A DNA stretch of 64,000 nucleotides. Source: Anaerolineae bacterium. GTDB taxonomy: Bacteria; Chloroflexota; Anaerolineae; Aggregatilineales; UBA2796. Location: NCBI GenBank assembly GCA_019637615.1, contig JAHBVJ010000001.1, forward strand, positions 372,001 to 436,000, given 5' to 3'. A model generated the notes under the pieces. That model saw nothing but the letters and a program-made list of their open reading frames with translations. It did not search any database and was not told where the DNA came from. The stretch's first letter is position 1, and each line of letters opens with the position of its first letter. Made by a program: the position numbers and the translations under genes. Positions 17,494 to 26,428 of the stretch are shown here, one piece after another.

Positions 17494-18501
17494 TTACGCC
17501 CGCGCCAGATCGGGTACGGCGTCCAGCAATTCTGCGATCACGGTGTCGGTGGAAATGCCTTCCGCTTGCCCCTCGAAATTGAGCAGCAGCCGATGGCGCA
17601 GCGCGAATGAGGCCACCGTGCGCACATCATCGAAGGCCACGTTGAAGCGCCCCGCCATCAGCGCGTGAATCTTCGCCGCCAAAATCAACGATTGCGCGCC
17701 GCGTGGACTCGATCCGTAGCGTACATATTGTTTAACTTTGGGCGAGGCCAGCGGTTGGTCGGGATGCGAGGCCAGCGTCAAACGCGCCACATATTCGCTA
17801 ACGTGCGTGGGGATCGGCACTTTGCGCGCCAGCGCGCCCATCGCGATGATGCGCTCACCATCTGCCGCTGGATTCACGGTATCCGTGTCGCCGCCTGTGG
17901 TGCGGCTCAAGATCGAGATCAGTTCGGTTTCGGTTGGGAAGCGCACATCGATCTTGAATAGGAAGCGGTCAAGTTGGGCTTCCGGCAAGACGTATGTACC
18001 TTCCATTTCCAGCGGATTTTGCGTGGCGAGGACGAAAAACGGCGGGTTCAATTTGTACGTCTGGTTGGCAATCGTGACCGTTTTTTCCTGCATCGCTTCC
18101 AGCAGCGCGGATTGCGTCTTCGGCGTGGCGCGGTTGATTTCGTCTGCCAGCACCAGATTCGCGAAGATTGGCCCCGGTTGGAAGCGGAACGCGCGTCGCC
18201 CTTCTTCCGTTTCTTCCATGATGTTGGTGCCCGTCACGTCGGAGGGCATCAGGTCGGGCGTGAACTGAATGCGCGAGAAGTTCAGGTTCAGGGAATTCGC
18301 CAGCGTGCGGATCAGCGTGGTTTTGCCGAGACCGGGTACGCCTTCCAAGAGCGCATGACCGCCCGCGATCACGCAGATCAAGACACTGCGTACCACATCG
18401 TCTTGCCCGACGATGACTTTGCTGACTTCCTGTAAAATAGCGGCGGTGGTTTTCTGAAATTCCTCGACGGTGATCTCTGGGATGCTCGCTTGGTTTGTCA
18501 T
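17494..18501 (-). CDS. MoxR-family AAA+ ATPase
   Basis: 335 residues, typical MoxR length. Walker A GVPGLGKT (54-61), Walker B VLADEINRA (117-125), sensor-1 region FFVLATQNPLEMEGTY (about 154-169) and a C-terminal lid with the conserved YGSSPRGAQSL segment. GAGGA lies just before ATG 18501. MoxR ATPases work as chaperone-like factors with VWA/DUF58 partners, which are encoded immediately downstream here. The substrate complex is not evident. Candidates in the same strand run are the Gly-Gln-repeat membrane protein upstream and the GT39-type transferase downstream. Confidence 0.93.
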   Translation of the reverse strand: MTNQASIPEITVEEFQKTTAAILQEVSKVIVGQDDVVRSVLICVIAGGHALLEGVPGLGKTTLIRTLANSLNLNFSRIQFTPDLMPSDVTGTNIMEETEEGRRAFRFQPGPIFANLVLADEINRATPKTQSALLEAMQEKTVTIANQTYKLNPPFFVLATQNPLEMEGTYVLPEAQLDRFLFKIDVRFPTETELISILSRTTGGDTDTVNPAADGERIIAMGALARKVPIPTHVSEYVARLTLASHPDQPLASPKVKQYVRYGSSPRGAQSLILAAKIHALMAGRFNVAFDDVRTVASFALRHRLLLNFEGQAEGISTDTVIAELLDAVPDLARA

Positions 18502-18585
18502 GAATCCTCAACGCACTCTATGTGTTACCATCGACGCCAAACTGCCCGCTTGACGCCGATTTTATCCTCAACTACGCTCTAATAG

Positions 18586-18629
18586 ACTTAGCACTTAGCA
18601 CTTAGCACTTAGCACTTAGCACTTAGCAC
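18586..18629. repeat. Six-copy 7-bp tandem repeat (ACTTAGC)
   Basis: The heptamer ACTTAGC is repeated six times without error from 18586, ending in a partial AC. It lies between the MoxR start (18501) and the end of the repeat-rich membrane protein gene (18632). The tract abuts the stop codon of that gene. It could vary in copy number by slippage; any function is unknown. Confidence 0.95.
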
Positions 18630-18631
18630 GC

Positions 18632-20713
18632 TTACTGCTGCAATCCGCTGAAATAATTGCGGATGATGCCGCGCAGCGCACCGGGGACGCGGTCATTGTC
18701 CATCGCCCGATCTGCCTGTGAGGCCGCTTGCCCTGCCACATCACCGATGGGCACCATCGAGTTACCCGTCGGGTTATTCGTGAACTCGCCGGTCTGTGTC
18801 GGGTCGTTCGGGTTGATTGGGTTATCGCTCTGCGGGTTGATAGCCTTGCCGCCCTCACCACCCACGAAGGATGGCGCGTAGACGAAATCGTTGCTACCTG
18901 TGCTGCCGTTATTGCCACTGCCATTTTGGGAGTCACCCGGCCCGGACTGGTTGGTCGGCACACCGGACGTTACATCATCACCCGCGCCGCCGGAACCTTG
19001 ACCTGCACCTGCCCCGCCGCCCGTACCATCCGCACGGGTGCTGCTGTCACCTTGTCCGGTAGATTGATCCGACGCACCCGCACCTTGCGCAGCCTGTCCA
19101 TCCGAGCTGCCAGCTTGATCGCCCTGACCACCCTGACCTTGGCCTTGCTGTCCGGATTGGCCTTGTTGCCCTTGTCCCTGTCCCTGTTGGCCTTGCTGTC
19201 CTTGCTGACCCTCTTGTCCCTGTTGACCAGATTGTCCGCTTTGCCCCTGCTGACCTTGCTGTCCAGATTGGCCTTGCTGTCCGGACTGTCCACTTTGTCC
19301 CTGCTGACCAGATTGACCGGACTGTCCGCTTTGCCCCTGTTGGCCTTGCTGCCCCTGTTGACCGGATTGGCCTTGCTGTCCGGACTGTCCACTTTGTCCC
19401 TGCTGGCCTTGTTGACCCTGTTGACCAGATTGACCGGATTGGCCTTGTTGCCCTTGCTGACCGTTCTGCCCTTGTTGTCCGGCTTGCGAATTCGCCTGTT
19501 GTCCTTGTTGACCCTGTTGTCCTTGCTGGCCTTGTTGTCCGGCTTGCGCAACCTGTTGGCTGGCCTGATTAAGTTGATTCGCCGCGTTGTTCGCCGCCTG
19601 ACTTTGCGCGGTTTGCGAGTTCTGCTCCTGCTGTTGCCGCAAGGCGTCGGCAGCTTCCTTGAGCGCTTGCTGTGCCGCCGCCATATCGCCACGCTCCAGC
19701 GCATCCGCTGCCCGGTTGAGCGCATCCGCCGCCGCCGGATTCGTGCTGGCGAGTGCATCCGCCGCTTGGCGCAGTGCCGCCGCGAGGTCTTGCCGCTGCT
19801 CTGGCGTCAGTTGATTTTCGCCCGCGCGTTTTGCCAGCGAATCGAGTGCATTGGCGGCCTCGCCAAGTTGCCCATTTTGCAACGCCTGACCTGCATCCTG
19901 AGAAACGGGACTGCCCGTCATCGCGCGCCCCGCCTGATTCAAGGCTTGCTGCTGCGCATCCGTCAGTTGGTTCGCGGCGTTCTCAAGGTTTTGCTCGGCC
20001 TCGGACAGCGCGGCGACGGCTTCGGGTTGGGTGACGTTGGGCTGCTTTAATTTATCTTGCGCTTGCTGGACGATCTGTTTGAGTTCGGCCTTTTCCGCTT
20101 CGGAGAGATCATCGCGTTTTTCGATGTCCTTCTTGATCTCTTCCAGCTTATCGACTTGCTGCTGAATCGCGCTCTGGATTGCTTGCTGCTGTGCGACAGC
20201 TTCCGACTGCGGATTTGCCAGCATCAACAGCAGCGCCAAGACGAAGATCAAAGTGACGACGCCGAACAGCTCTTTGCGCCGCCATTGCAGCGGGAGCGAT
20301 CTTCCGGCGTTGACTTGTTTGGCATAGGCGACGGAGTCGGTAGCTTGTAACGCGAGGATGTCTTCGGGAGCCTTAATTGCTCCATCGCGCAATTCCAGCG
20401 CCGTACTGACGCGCTCTTGTAGCCCGAAGCGCTTATCGAATAGCCGCGCCGCTTGGATCGCGCTGCGAGGCCACATCCATACCACGAACGCCGCTACCAC
20501 GATCCCAAGGATCGATGCGCCGATGGCAAAGATCAGCAGTTGAGAGGTGAGCAGCCACGGACGCAACCGTGAGAGGAGCGCGACGACAATCGCGAGGAGC
20601 AAGCCCGCGGCCAGACCGCGCGGGAGCCACAGCGTCGATTGTGTCAACCGCAGCCGTCGATCCCACTGAGCGATGTATTTCAACAACTGTTGAATGGTGC
20701 TCGACCCGTCCAT
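18632..20713 (-). CDS. Membrane protein with coiled-coil segment and long Gly-Gln repeat tract
   Basis: 693 residues from ATG 20713, chosen because TGGGAG lies about 8 bases upstream; an in-frame GTG at 20743 is less favoured. Order of features: two N-terminal helices (about 30-80), a cytoplasmic or periplasmic segment with FDKRFGLQERVSTALELRDG, a third helix (about 150-168), a Gln/Glu/Lys-rich coiled-coil region (about 175-395), then a Gly-Gln-Gln-rich low-complexity tract (about 400-560) and a Gly/Ser/Asn-rich tail. It resembles DUF4175-type proteins that accompany MoxR/VWA genes; that identification is tentative. It heads the MoxR-DUF58-GT39-VWA run and could be a scaffold or substrate of the complex. 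Confidence 0.75.
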   Translation of the reverse strand: MDGSSTIQQLLKYIAQWDRRLRLTQSTLWLPRGLAAGLLLAIVVALLSRLRPWLLTSQLLIFAIGASILGIVVAAFVVWMWPRSAIQAARLFDKRFGLQERVSTALELRDGAIKAPEDILALQATDSVAYAKQVNAGRSLPLQWRRKELFGVVTLIFVLALLLMLANPQSEAVAQQQAIQSAIQQQVDKLEEIKKDIEKRDDLSEAEKAELKQIVQQAQDKLKQPNVTQPEAVAALSEAEQNLENAANQLTDAQQQALNQAGRAMTGSPVSQDAGQALQNGQLGEAANALDSLAKRAGENQLTPEQRQDLAAALRQAADALASTNPAAADALNRAADALERGDMAAAQQALKEAADALRQQQEQNSQTAQSQAANNAANQLNQASQQVAQAGQQGQQGQQGQQGQQANSQAGQQGQNGQQGQQGQSGQSGQQGQQGQQGQSGQSGQQGQSGQQGQQGQQGQSGQSGQSGQQGQSGQSGQQGQSGQQGQQGQSGQSGQQGQEGQQGQQGQQGQGQGQQGQSGQQGQGQGGQGDQAGSSDGQAAQGAGASDQSTGQGDSSTRADGTGGGAGAGQGSGGAGDDVTSGVPTNQSGPGDSQNGSGNNGSTGSNDFVYAPSFVGGEGGKAINPQSDNPINPNDPTQTGEFTNNPTGNSMVPIGDVAGQAASQADRAMDNDRVPGALRGIIRNYFSGLQQ
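19120..19552 (-). repeat. Gly-Gln-Gln codon repeat tract inside the membrane protein gene
   Basis: About 430 bases of imperfect 9-base periodicity encoding GQQ, GQS and SGQ units, with synonymous codon variation between units. The reverse frame is also open here, giving a long Leu/Thr-rich antisense ORF that is not a gene. Confidence 0.9.
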
Positions 20714-20847
20714 ACTCTTGCTCCCATTTTCAGCGTACCTCACTTGCGAGGCGCGCTTATTACAATACTCGTCTTTACTGCCAGCCGCTCACCCATTTGG
20801 GTGGTTTATCTTCACGACGAGATTCCCACGCCAAATGTTCCCGAAAT

Positions 20848-21798
20848 CTACGGATCGATCCGCTTGATTCGTCTCACAGTCAAAATTAACAGGATCAGCG
20901 ACAAAATTAGGTAGATCACCGTGAAGATAATCCACGGCGACACCAGCGTCAGCGTATGCGTGCCCGATGTCGTCACGAGCTGCTGTGTGAAAACGCCCGC
21001 CGCCTGATTGTTGATCAGGAATTGCTGCGTTTGGAAGGCGGTCATCAGCGGGTTGGTGCTGTAAATCAACAGCGTCAGGTACGTGCCTGCCGCCTGCAAG
21101 GGGACGGGCAAAGAAGAGTAACCATTCGAGTTCAGCCACGGCGAAAGGATGAACGACACCACCCACGCGATCAACGGCACGCCGATGGTCACGAACAGCG
21201 CTACGCCGTACGTCATCACATTGGCGGTCAGGGTACGTGGAGTCCGTGCGGAAAAATACAATCCCACCGAGCCGAGCGCGATGGCAGTCACCGCCAAAAT
21301 GATGAACGACAGCACGACTTCGGCTTCCGTCACGCCACCGAACAGGAACGCGATACTTTGCAGCGGAATAGCCGCGATCAACAGCAGCATGATATACGCC
21401 AGCGCCGAGATCATCTTGCCGATCACCAACGAACGGGCAGGCAGCAGCGTCGTGCGCAGCAAATCGTACGTTTGCCGTTCGCGCTCCCCGCTGATCGCCC
21501 CCGCCGTGAAAGCCGGTGCGATGAAGGTGACGAGGAACAGCTCGATGCCCACGATGCCCGCGAACAAGACGCGCCCGATCACGCCGCTGGACGTGATCCC
21601 GTAAATATCGCGCGAGGCCGCATTGATCACATATAACAGGGTGGTGAAGCCGCTCATCAGGGCAAGGTAAACGGAGATTACGACGAAGGCACGTGCGCCA
21701 CGCATCCGCCCGCGCAATTCTTTCAGCACGACGGGGTTATTAAATAAGCGGATGTTAAAACGCGTTCGATTAGGTTGCTCTACCGGAACAGTCGTCAT
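20848..21798 (-). CDS. ABC-2 type transporter permease
   Basis: 316 residues with six hydrophobic helices. The segment ISGERERQTYDLLRTT (about 104-119) between the second and third helices is a classic ABC-2 membrane protein signature. The N-terminus with NPVVLKELRGRMRG is also typical of this family. It should form the membrane channel of an ATP-driven exporter, but no ATPase gene is adjacent in the window, so its partner must be encoded elsewhere. The gap to the next minus-strand gene (20713) is about 135 bases, so co-transcription with the MoxR cluster is possible but not certain. Confidence 0.83.
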   Translation of the reverse strand: MTTVPVEQPNRTRFNIRLFNNPVVLKELRGRMRGARAFVVISVYLALMSGFTTLLYVINAASRDIYGITSSGVIGRVLFAGIVGIELFLVTFIAPAFTAGAISGERERQTYDLLRTTLLPARSLVIGKMISALAYIMLLLIAAIPLQSIAFLFGGVTEAEVVLSFIILAVTAIALGSVGLYFSARTPRTLTANVMTYGVALFVTIGVPLIAWVVSFILSPWLNSNGYSSLPVPLQAAGTYLTLLIYSTNPLMTAFQTQQFLINNQAAGVFTQQLVTTSGTHTLTLVSPWIIFTVIYLILSLILLILTVRRIKRIDP

Positions 21799-21863
21799 CC
21801 TTCAAGCCTCGGGCACGTAGGTACACGGCTTAGATTTGATTCACAACGATAGCTGAATTTCCT

Positions 21864-21891
21864 CACTTTGCAAATTAGCGTTTACAAAGTG
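21864..21891. promoter_or_regulatory. Inverted repeat in a divergent intergenic region
   Basis: CACTTTG (21864-21870) and CAAAGTG (21885-21891) form a 7-bp dyad with a 14-base spacer between the divergent permease and beta-propeller genes. It could be an operator or a small hairpin; only the symmetry supports this. Confidence 0.3.
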
Positions 21892-22072
21892 TAGGGTACG
21901 CGGGCGAACCGCTGGTCAGACGCCACCGACTCGTCTGGATAATGTCACGATAAACCACAATGAATGACGTAGAATCAAGATGTCGGGAGATCATGACAAA
22001 TTCCGACAAACTCTTGCGACTAAACGGATACCCGCCATACTATGCGTGGCGGTTTCAACAACAGGAGATCAA

Positions 22073-24013
22073 ATGAAACGTTCGATACGCCTAATCGCGC
22101 TCGTGCTGCTCTCCACGGCACTACTCATACCAGCCTTGGCGACAGCGCAACTTGAACCAACTGCTATCATTGATGCCGTTTTTCAAGATTTGACCAACAA
22201 ATTAGGCAAACCTATTAGCCGTGTTACAGCGAACTGGACGTGGGAACAGCAAAACTTCCCCGACTCTAGCCTTGGTTGTCCACAGCCCAATGTTGCCTAT
22301 ACCCAAGTCGTGACCAAAGGCTACATCATCAATGTCGAGCCGTTGGACTTGAGTGGCAAATATGATTATCGTGCCAACTTGGATGGCAGTGTGCTGTTTT
22401 TGTGCAGCGCTGTCCCACCCATCGATGTTAGTAAAGGCGGCACGCCCGCCGCGACAGTCGCCGCCCCCAACGCAGGGTCTCCAACAGCCCAACAGCCCGT
22501 TACCTTTGCGTCGCCCGTGGTCGCTTACATCGGCGCGGATGGTAATGTGCTCGTGACCAGCATCAAGGGTGGCAACAGCGGCTTACCCGTCGCGCTAACG
22601 GGTGACGCCAACCGCCGCTATCCTAACATCACGTATCCACAGGAAGATCATTCCTACGGCAGTTTGCAGTGGTCGCCGGACGGTACCCGCCTATTGTTTG
22701 CTGACGCGTTCTCATCTTCAATCTATGTCGTGGCGTCGGGACAAGCGCCGCAGTTGCTCAGCAGTGGTCAGCCGACCCTAATGCCTGCCGGGTTCTCGCC
22801 CGATAGTCGTGAGATTGCTTATGCCATCTCCACCGGTCAGTTTGAACCAAATACGACGAATCAGATCATGCAGCTTCAAGCCGTAACAGGTGTCGGCGCA
22901 GCCCCGCGCGCGGTGGGGACGATCCGCTTCGGCACGGGCTGCGGTGGCGGTGGCTATCCACCGTCGGTAGTGCAGTACTTCCGCGATTCGGGGTATTCCG
23001 GCAATCCGCTCCTCCTGCGCTGGACGGCACAGGGCTTCCTTCACTCGTTAAACTGCCTCGGCATCGGTCTGCGGCTAGTGGACTTCAACGGCAATACGTT
23101 GTGGGAACAAACCAACCTCAAACGCGCCGTAGTTTCGCCCGATGGCACGCGCATACTCGCCATCTCGCAAGGCAACATGCAAGGGGATCCCAGCGTCGGC
23201 GGCAATGCGGTGGTCTTGATCGATCTGGCGTCAGGCGCAACCACAACGTTGTTCACAGGCACGCCGGAAAGCATCGAGCGCGTCGGGTGGACGCCAGATG
23301 GTTCACAGGCGTTGTTCAGCACCAAGCGTGTCGCGCGAACGGTTACGGGCAATGCTGGTGTGCAACTCGGTTCGCAGGTCTTCATCGACTGGCCTCATAC
23401 CGCGACCACCTACACACTGGAACTGTACCGTACTGCGCTGTTCGAAAACAGCACGCCAACGCTGATTTCTTCATTTGAAGGTTACGGCGTTAGCAGCATC
23501 GCCACCGCTGCCAACAGTTTGTTCAGCACAGTGGGCGTCACCAGTTCAGATGTCCCCGTCGTGGAGAAACTGAACGCGGGCGGCACGCTGAATGATCTCG
23601 CCGCAGTACGCGCTAAGGTTTCGATCTATGCAGTCGCGGTAGGTGGCAGCTCGCAGTTGACCATCCCCGAAGGCGCTGCGCCCGTTTTCAGTGCTGCCCT
23701 TCAATTCGTCGCCGTGCCTGCCAACGGACAGAGTGCCGCGCCGTTAGCCCCGCCAACGTTAGTGGTTGGTGGTCAAGCGGTCGTCAATGTCAAGGCTGGC
23801 GATGCCATCAATATCCGTCAGTCGCCCTCCCGTTCCGCCAACGTGATCAAGACGCTGCCACGTGGCGCGGTCGTGACTATCATGGGCGCAGCAGTCGAGG
23901 CGGAGGGCTTACGCTGGTGGCCTGTGCGCGTGGAACCTACGGGGGAAATGGGCTGGGCTGTCGATCAGGTAACTGAAAACGGCGTGACCGAGTTCACGCT
24001 CGTGGCTAAGTAA
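22073..24013 (+). CDS. Secreted WD40/TolB-like repeat protein with C-terminal SH3b domain
   Basis: 646 residues from ATG 22073, chosen because AGGAG (22063-22067) precedes it and a signal peptide starts there (KRSIR, hydrophobic stretch, cleavage near ALATA-Q). The middle region (about 130-520) has repeated beta-strand blocks with SPDG, SPDSREIAY and WTPDGSQ motifs, as in TolB/WD40-like propellers. The final 80 residues match a bacterial SH3 (SH3b) domain, with INIRQSPSRSANVIKTL followed by a GWAV segment. SH3b domains often bind cell-wall peptides, so an envelope-associated extracellular protein is likely. No enzymatic motif is visible. Confidence 0.78.
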   Translation: MKRSIRLIALVLLSTALLIPALATAQLEPTAIIDAVFQDLTNKLGKPISRVTANWTWEQQNFPDSSLGCPQPNVAYTQVVTKGYIINVEPLDLSGKYDYRANLDGSVLFLCSAVPPIDVSKGGTPAATVAAPNAGSPTAQQPVTFASPVVAYIGADGNVLVTSIKGGNSGLPVALTGDANRRYPNITYPQEDHSYGSLQWSPDGTRLLFADAFSSSIYVVASGQAPQLLSSGQPTLMPAGFSPDSREIAYAISTGQFEPNTTNQIMQLQAVTGVGAAPRAVGTIRFGTGCGGGGYPPSVVQYFRDSGYSGNPLLLRWTAQGFLHSLNCLGIGLRLVDFNGNTLWEQTNLKRAVVSPDGTRILAISQGNMQGDPSVGGNAVVLIDLASGATTTLFTGTPESIERVGWTPDGSQALFSTKRVARTVTGNAGVQLGSQVFIDWPHTATTYTLELYRTALFENSTPTLISSFEGYGVSSIATAANSLFSTVGVTSSDVPVVEKLNAGGTLNDLAAVRAKVSIYAVAVGGSSQLTIPEGAAPVFSAALQFVAVPANGQSAAPLAPPTLVVGGQAVVNVKAGDAINIRQSPSRSANVIKTLPRGAVVTIMGAAVEAEGLRWWPVRVEPTGEMGWAVDQVTENGVTEFTLVAK

Positions 24014-24021
24014 ATCGCTGT

Positions 24022-24051
24022 TAGTGGGGCGCGACACGGCACGCCCCACTA
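24022..24051. terminator. Bidirectional terminator between convergent genes
   Basis: A perfect 10-bp stem, TAGTGGGGCG (24022-24031) with CGCCCCACTA (24042-24051), and a 10-base loop. It separates the propeller gene from the CapA gene and overlaps the last codon of the latter. Confidence 0.7.
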
Positions 24052-25650
24052 TTCGATCTGTCTCTGGTCGTTCAGCGTCTTCGTCATCGAGTTCATACCT
24101 TCCAAGATCAGATGTGTCTCGATCTTGTTGGCAGGGATCGGGCGACCACTCAACGTCACGCGGTAGGGTTCCCACGCATACGCCCGCACGCCGCCCGCCG
24201 CTACCCACAGCCGCAAAAATGCTTGCCCATTATCGTTAGCTTCGAACACGAAATTCCCCAAGCTGTAGGCGATCACGCCCGGCAGTTCTTGATCGGTGTA
24301 CTCGATGCCCTGCATCACATGGGGATGTGCCCCGATCACGGCGACCGCGCCCGCCTCGATAGCCGCCTTCGCCAGCGCCCGTTGCATATCATTCGGCTCG
24401 ATCCGCCACTCTAAGCCGCTGTGCAGCATCACAACGACGAGATCGGCTTGTGCCTTTGCCGCCCGCACATCCGCTGCGATCATGTCCGGTTCGCCCCATG
24501 CGACGCCCGCCGAGTCAGCCGTTGCGCGTGTCGTGCTCGGATCAAACCCGTAGCGCTCGCGCGGCGTGTTGGCGTACCCCAAAAACGCGATCCGCAGTCC
24601 ATTACGCTCAAGAATCACGGGTGAACGCGCCTGAGCCTCATTTTTTCCCGCGCCCACCGTCGGAATACCCGCCGCGTTCAGGCGTTCCCGCGTATCGAGC
24701 ATGGCCGCTGGCCCGAAGTCCAGTGCATGGTTATTGCCCATCGTAAGCAGATCGAAGTTGGCATTTTTCAACGCCTCGATGCCCCAATAGCCGACGCGGA
24801 ACGCATACGCTTTGTACTGCGCTGTGCCAAGCTCGGAGATTACGCATTCGAGGTTGCCGATGCGCAGATCGGCGGAAGCCAGCAGCGGCGCGATCTTTTC
24901 AAATGGGTAATCAGGGTTGTTGTTGTTCACCGCCAGCGTATCAATCGTGCGTCCGAGCATGATGTCGCCCGTCGCCGCGATTTGGATCGGGGCAGCGCTC
25001 CACGCTTCTAACGCTGCGCACAACCGTTGCGTATCCTCATCACTGGTGACGCGCGCAATCATGACCGAAGCGAATTCTTGCACAGACTCGGTTTCGCCGG
25101 GGAACGCACCATTCAGCCGCAGCGGACGGATGCCATGAGGCCATACGCCGCCCGTTTGCCAGCGCACCACGCCAATCTTGGTCTTGTCCGCCAACACCGC
25201 CTGTAATACCTCATCGTGTGTCATAGTGACGGCGCTGGCGTTGGGTACCGCATTTGGCGCAAGTGCCTGAACCTCATCACTCACCAAACTGGCTTCCGCG
25301 AACCCGTCGGATACGTCCGCGATGTCAGAATCGACGGCGACCACTGCCGCAGGGATCACGTAACGGAAGCGGCACCCATTCGCCGCTGCACTCATACCGG
25401 CGCGAATCACATAATTGGGTTGTCCAGTCGCCTCATCCAGCGGCTGAATCTGCCATGCGGTGCTGTCCGTCGCCAACTGCGCCAGCACGGGCTGCAAATA
25501 CGGTTGCCATGTGGCGGGCATCTGCACCGTCAAAATGCGCGCCGAGGCGTGTACCTTGACAGTTGAAGCGATCAAACCGACCAATAACACGAACGTCATC
25601 AACCGCCATAACCGTCGCGATATTCCACGTTGTTTCGTCCGAATCGTCAT
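24049..25650 (-). CDS. CapA-family protein (metallophosphatase-like fold) with N-terminal extra domain
   Basis: 533 residues from ATG 25650, chosen for the GGAAGAG site about 6 bases upstream. An N-terminal signal anchor lies near residues 15-35. Residues 40-220 resemble a substrate-binding-like domain and lack a clear family. The C-terminal CapA (PGA_cap) domain starts at GDIMLGR (228-234) and keeps the expected metal-site blocks: IGNLECVIS, GNNHALDFG and the late GAHPHVMQG. CapA proteins belong to poly-gamma-glutamate or related surface polymer pathways, but no capB/capC genes are nearby, so the polymer link is unproven. Confidence 0.83.
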   Translation of the reverse strand: MTIRTKQRGISRRLWRLMTFVLLVGLIASTVKVHASARILTVQMPATWQPYLQPVLAQLATDSTAWQIQPLDEATGQPNYVIRAGMSAAANGCRFRYVIPAAVVAVDSDIADVSDGFAEASLVSDEVQALAPNAVPNASAVTMTHDEVLQAVLADKTKIGVVRWQTGGVWPHGIRPLRLNGAFPGETESVQEFASVMIARVTSDEDTQRLCAALEAWSAAPIQIAATGDIMLGRTIDTLAVNNNNPDYPFEKIAPLLASADLRIGNLECVISELGTAQYKAYAFRVGYWGIEALKNANFDLLTMGNNHALDFGPAAMLDTRERLNAAGIPTVGAGKNEAQARSPVILERNGLRIAFLGYANTPRERYGFDPSTTRATADSAGVAWGEPDMIAADVRAAKAQADLVVVMLHSGLEWRIEPNDMQRALAKAAIEAGAVAVIGAHPHVMQGIEYTDQELPGVIAYSLGNFVFEANDNGQAFLRLWVAAGGVRAYAWEPYRVTLSGRPIPANKIETHLILEGMNSMTKTLNDQRQIE

Positions 25651-25837
25651 CGTCACTCTTCCGACATCTACCAACACCACATACGCCGCATGGAAAACCG
25701 ACCTTAGTCTAGCACACCCTGTGCCTTCACTCTATTCCTGCTACATGTAACTGTATCGATGTGACAGGTGTCGCTTATTTTTTGCAACGTTCCCCTCTAT
25801 ACTAAAACTAATTGAGATAGACTTTGAAGGTGGAACA

Positions 25838-26239
25838 ATGACTAATTACGTCGAGACCAATGCCCAACTGCGAATTCGGTTAGGTGAACTTGGTGAAGAA
25901 TTGACTGGTACCTTTGCCAGCTTTGCACGGCTGAATCGGCTGGCAATGGAATCAGGCGCGCTCACCAACAAGACGAAAGAATTGATGGCCTTGGCGATTA
26001 GTATTTCGCTGCGCTGTGATGGCTGCATCGCCTACTACGTGCATGATGCTGTGGAAGCGGGCGCGACTCGTCAAGAACTGCTGGAAACGCTCGGCGTGGC
26101 GGTCATGATGGGTGGCGGGCCAGCGACGGTGTACGCGGCCGAAGCAATGGAAGCTATCGACCAGTTTTCGCCGGAAAAAGAGCTTGCGCAAGCCGTGGTT
26201 GAGGAAGACTTCGACCCGTATGATGTCAACGCCGACTAG
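25838..26239 (+). CDS. Carboxymuconolactone decarboxylase/AhpD-like protein
   Basis: 133 residues, ATG 25838 after AAGGTGG. The all-helical CMD fold carries the AhpD-type redox motif Cys60-x-x-Cys63 with His69 following (RCDGCIAYYVH) and the glycine-rich MMGGGPATVYA helix. Such proteins act as thiol peroxidase/reductase partners or remain uncharacterised; the CxxC and His suggest a redox role rather than ring decarboxylation. The gene stands alone, with a terminator after it. Confidence 0.88.
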   Translation: MTNYVETNAQLRIRLGELGEELTGTFASFARLNRLAMESGALTNKTKELMALAISISLRCDGCIAYYVHDAVEAGATRQELLETLGVAVMMGGGPATVYAAEAMEAIDQFSPEKELAQAVVEEDFDPYDVNAD

Positions 26240-26305
26240 CTGATAAAGATCAGCAAATGCCTTCGCGCTGATCATCGACCTTACGTACATGACCCATGAA
26301 CCTTT

Positions 26306-26336
26306 CGCCCGACGAGGAAGCTCATCGGGCGTTTAA
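26306..26336 (+). terminator. Terminator after the AhpD-like gene
   Basis: A 7-bp stem, CGCCCGA (26306-26312) with TCGGGCG (26325-26331), with a 12-base loop and TTT following. Confidence 0.75.
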
Positions 26337-26378
26337 TTTGCGCGATCCTCGCAATATAGCTACTTCTCATTACTTGCT

Positions 26379-26387
26379 TGCTATAAT
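26379..26387 (+). promoter_or_regulatory. Extended -10 promoter for the phosphotransferase gene
   Basis: TGCTATAAT at 26379-26387 is a perfect extended -10 element (TG-N-TATAAT). No good -35 is seen, as is usual for this class. The start codon is about 40 bases downstream. Confidence 0.5.
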
Positions 26388-26428
26388 TGTTGGGTTATCC
26401 GGCACCCATAACCACATAGGCCAAGCAA

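Noticed and set aside
18728-20050. 440-codon plus-strand ORF rich in Leu and Thr
   Set aside because: It is the mirror of the Gly-Gln repeat tract of the minus-strand gene, with low-complexity sequence and no ribosome site.
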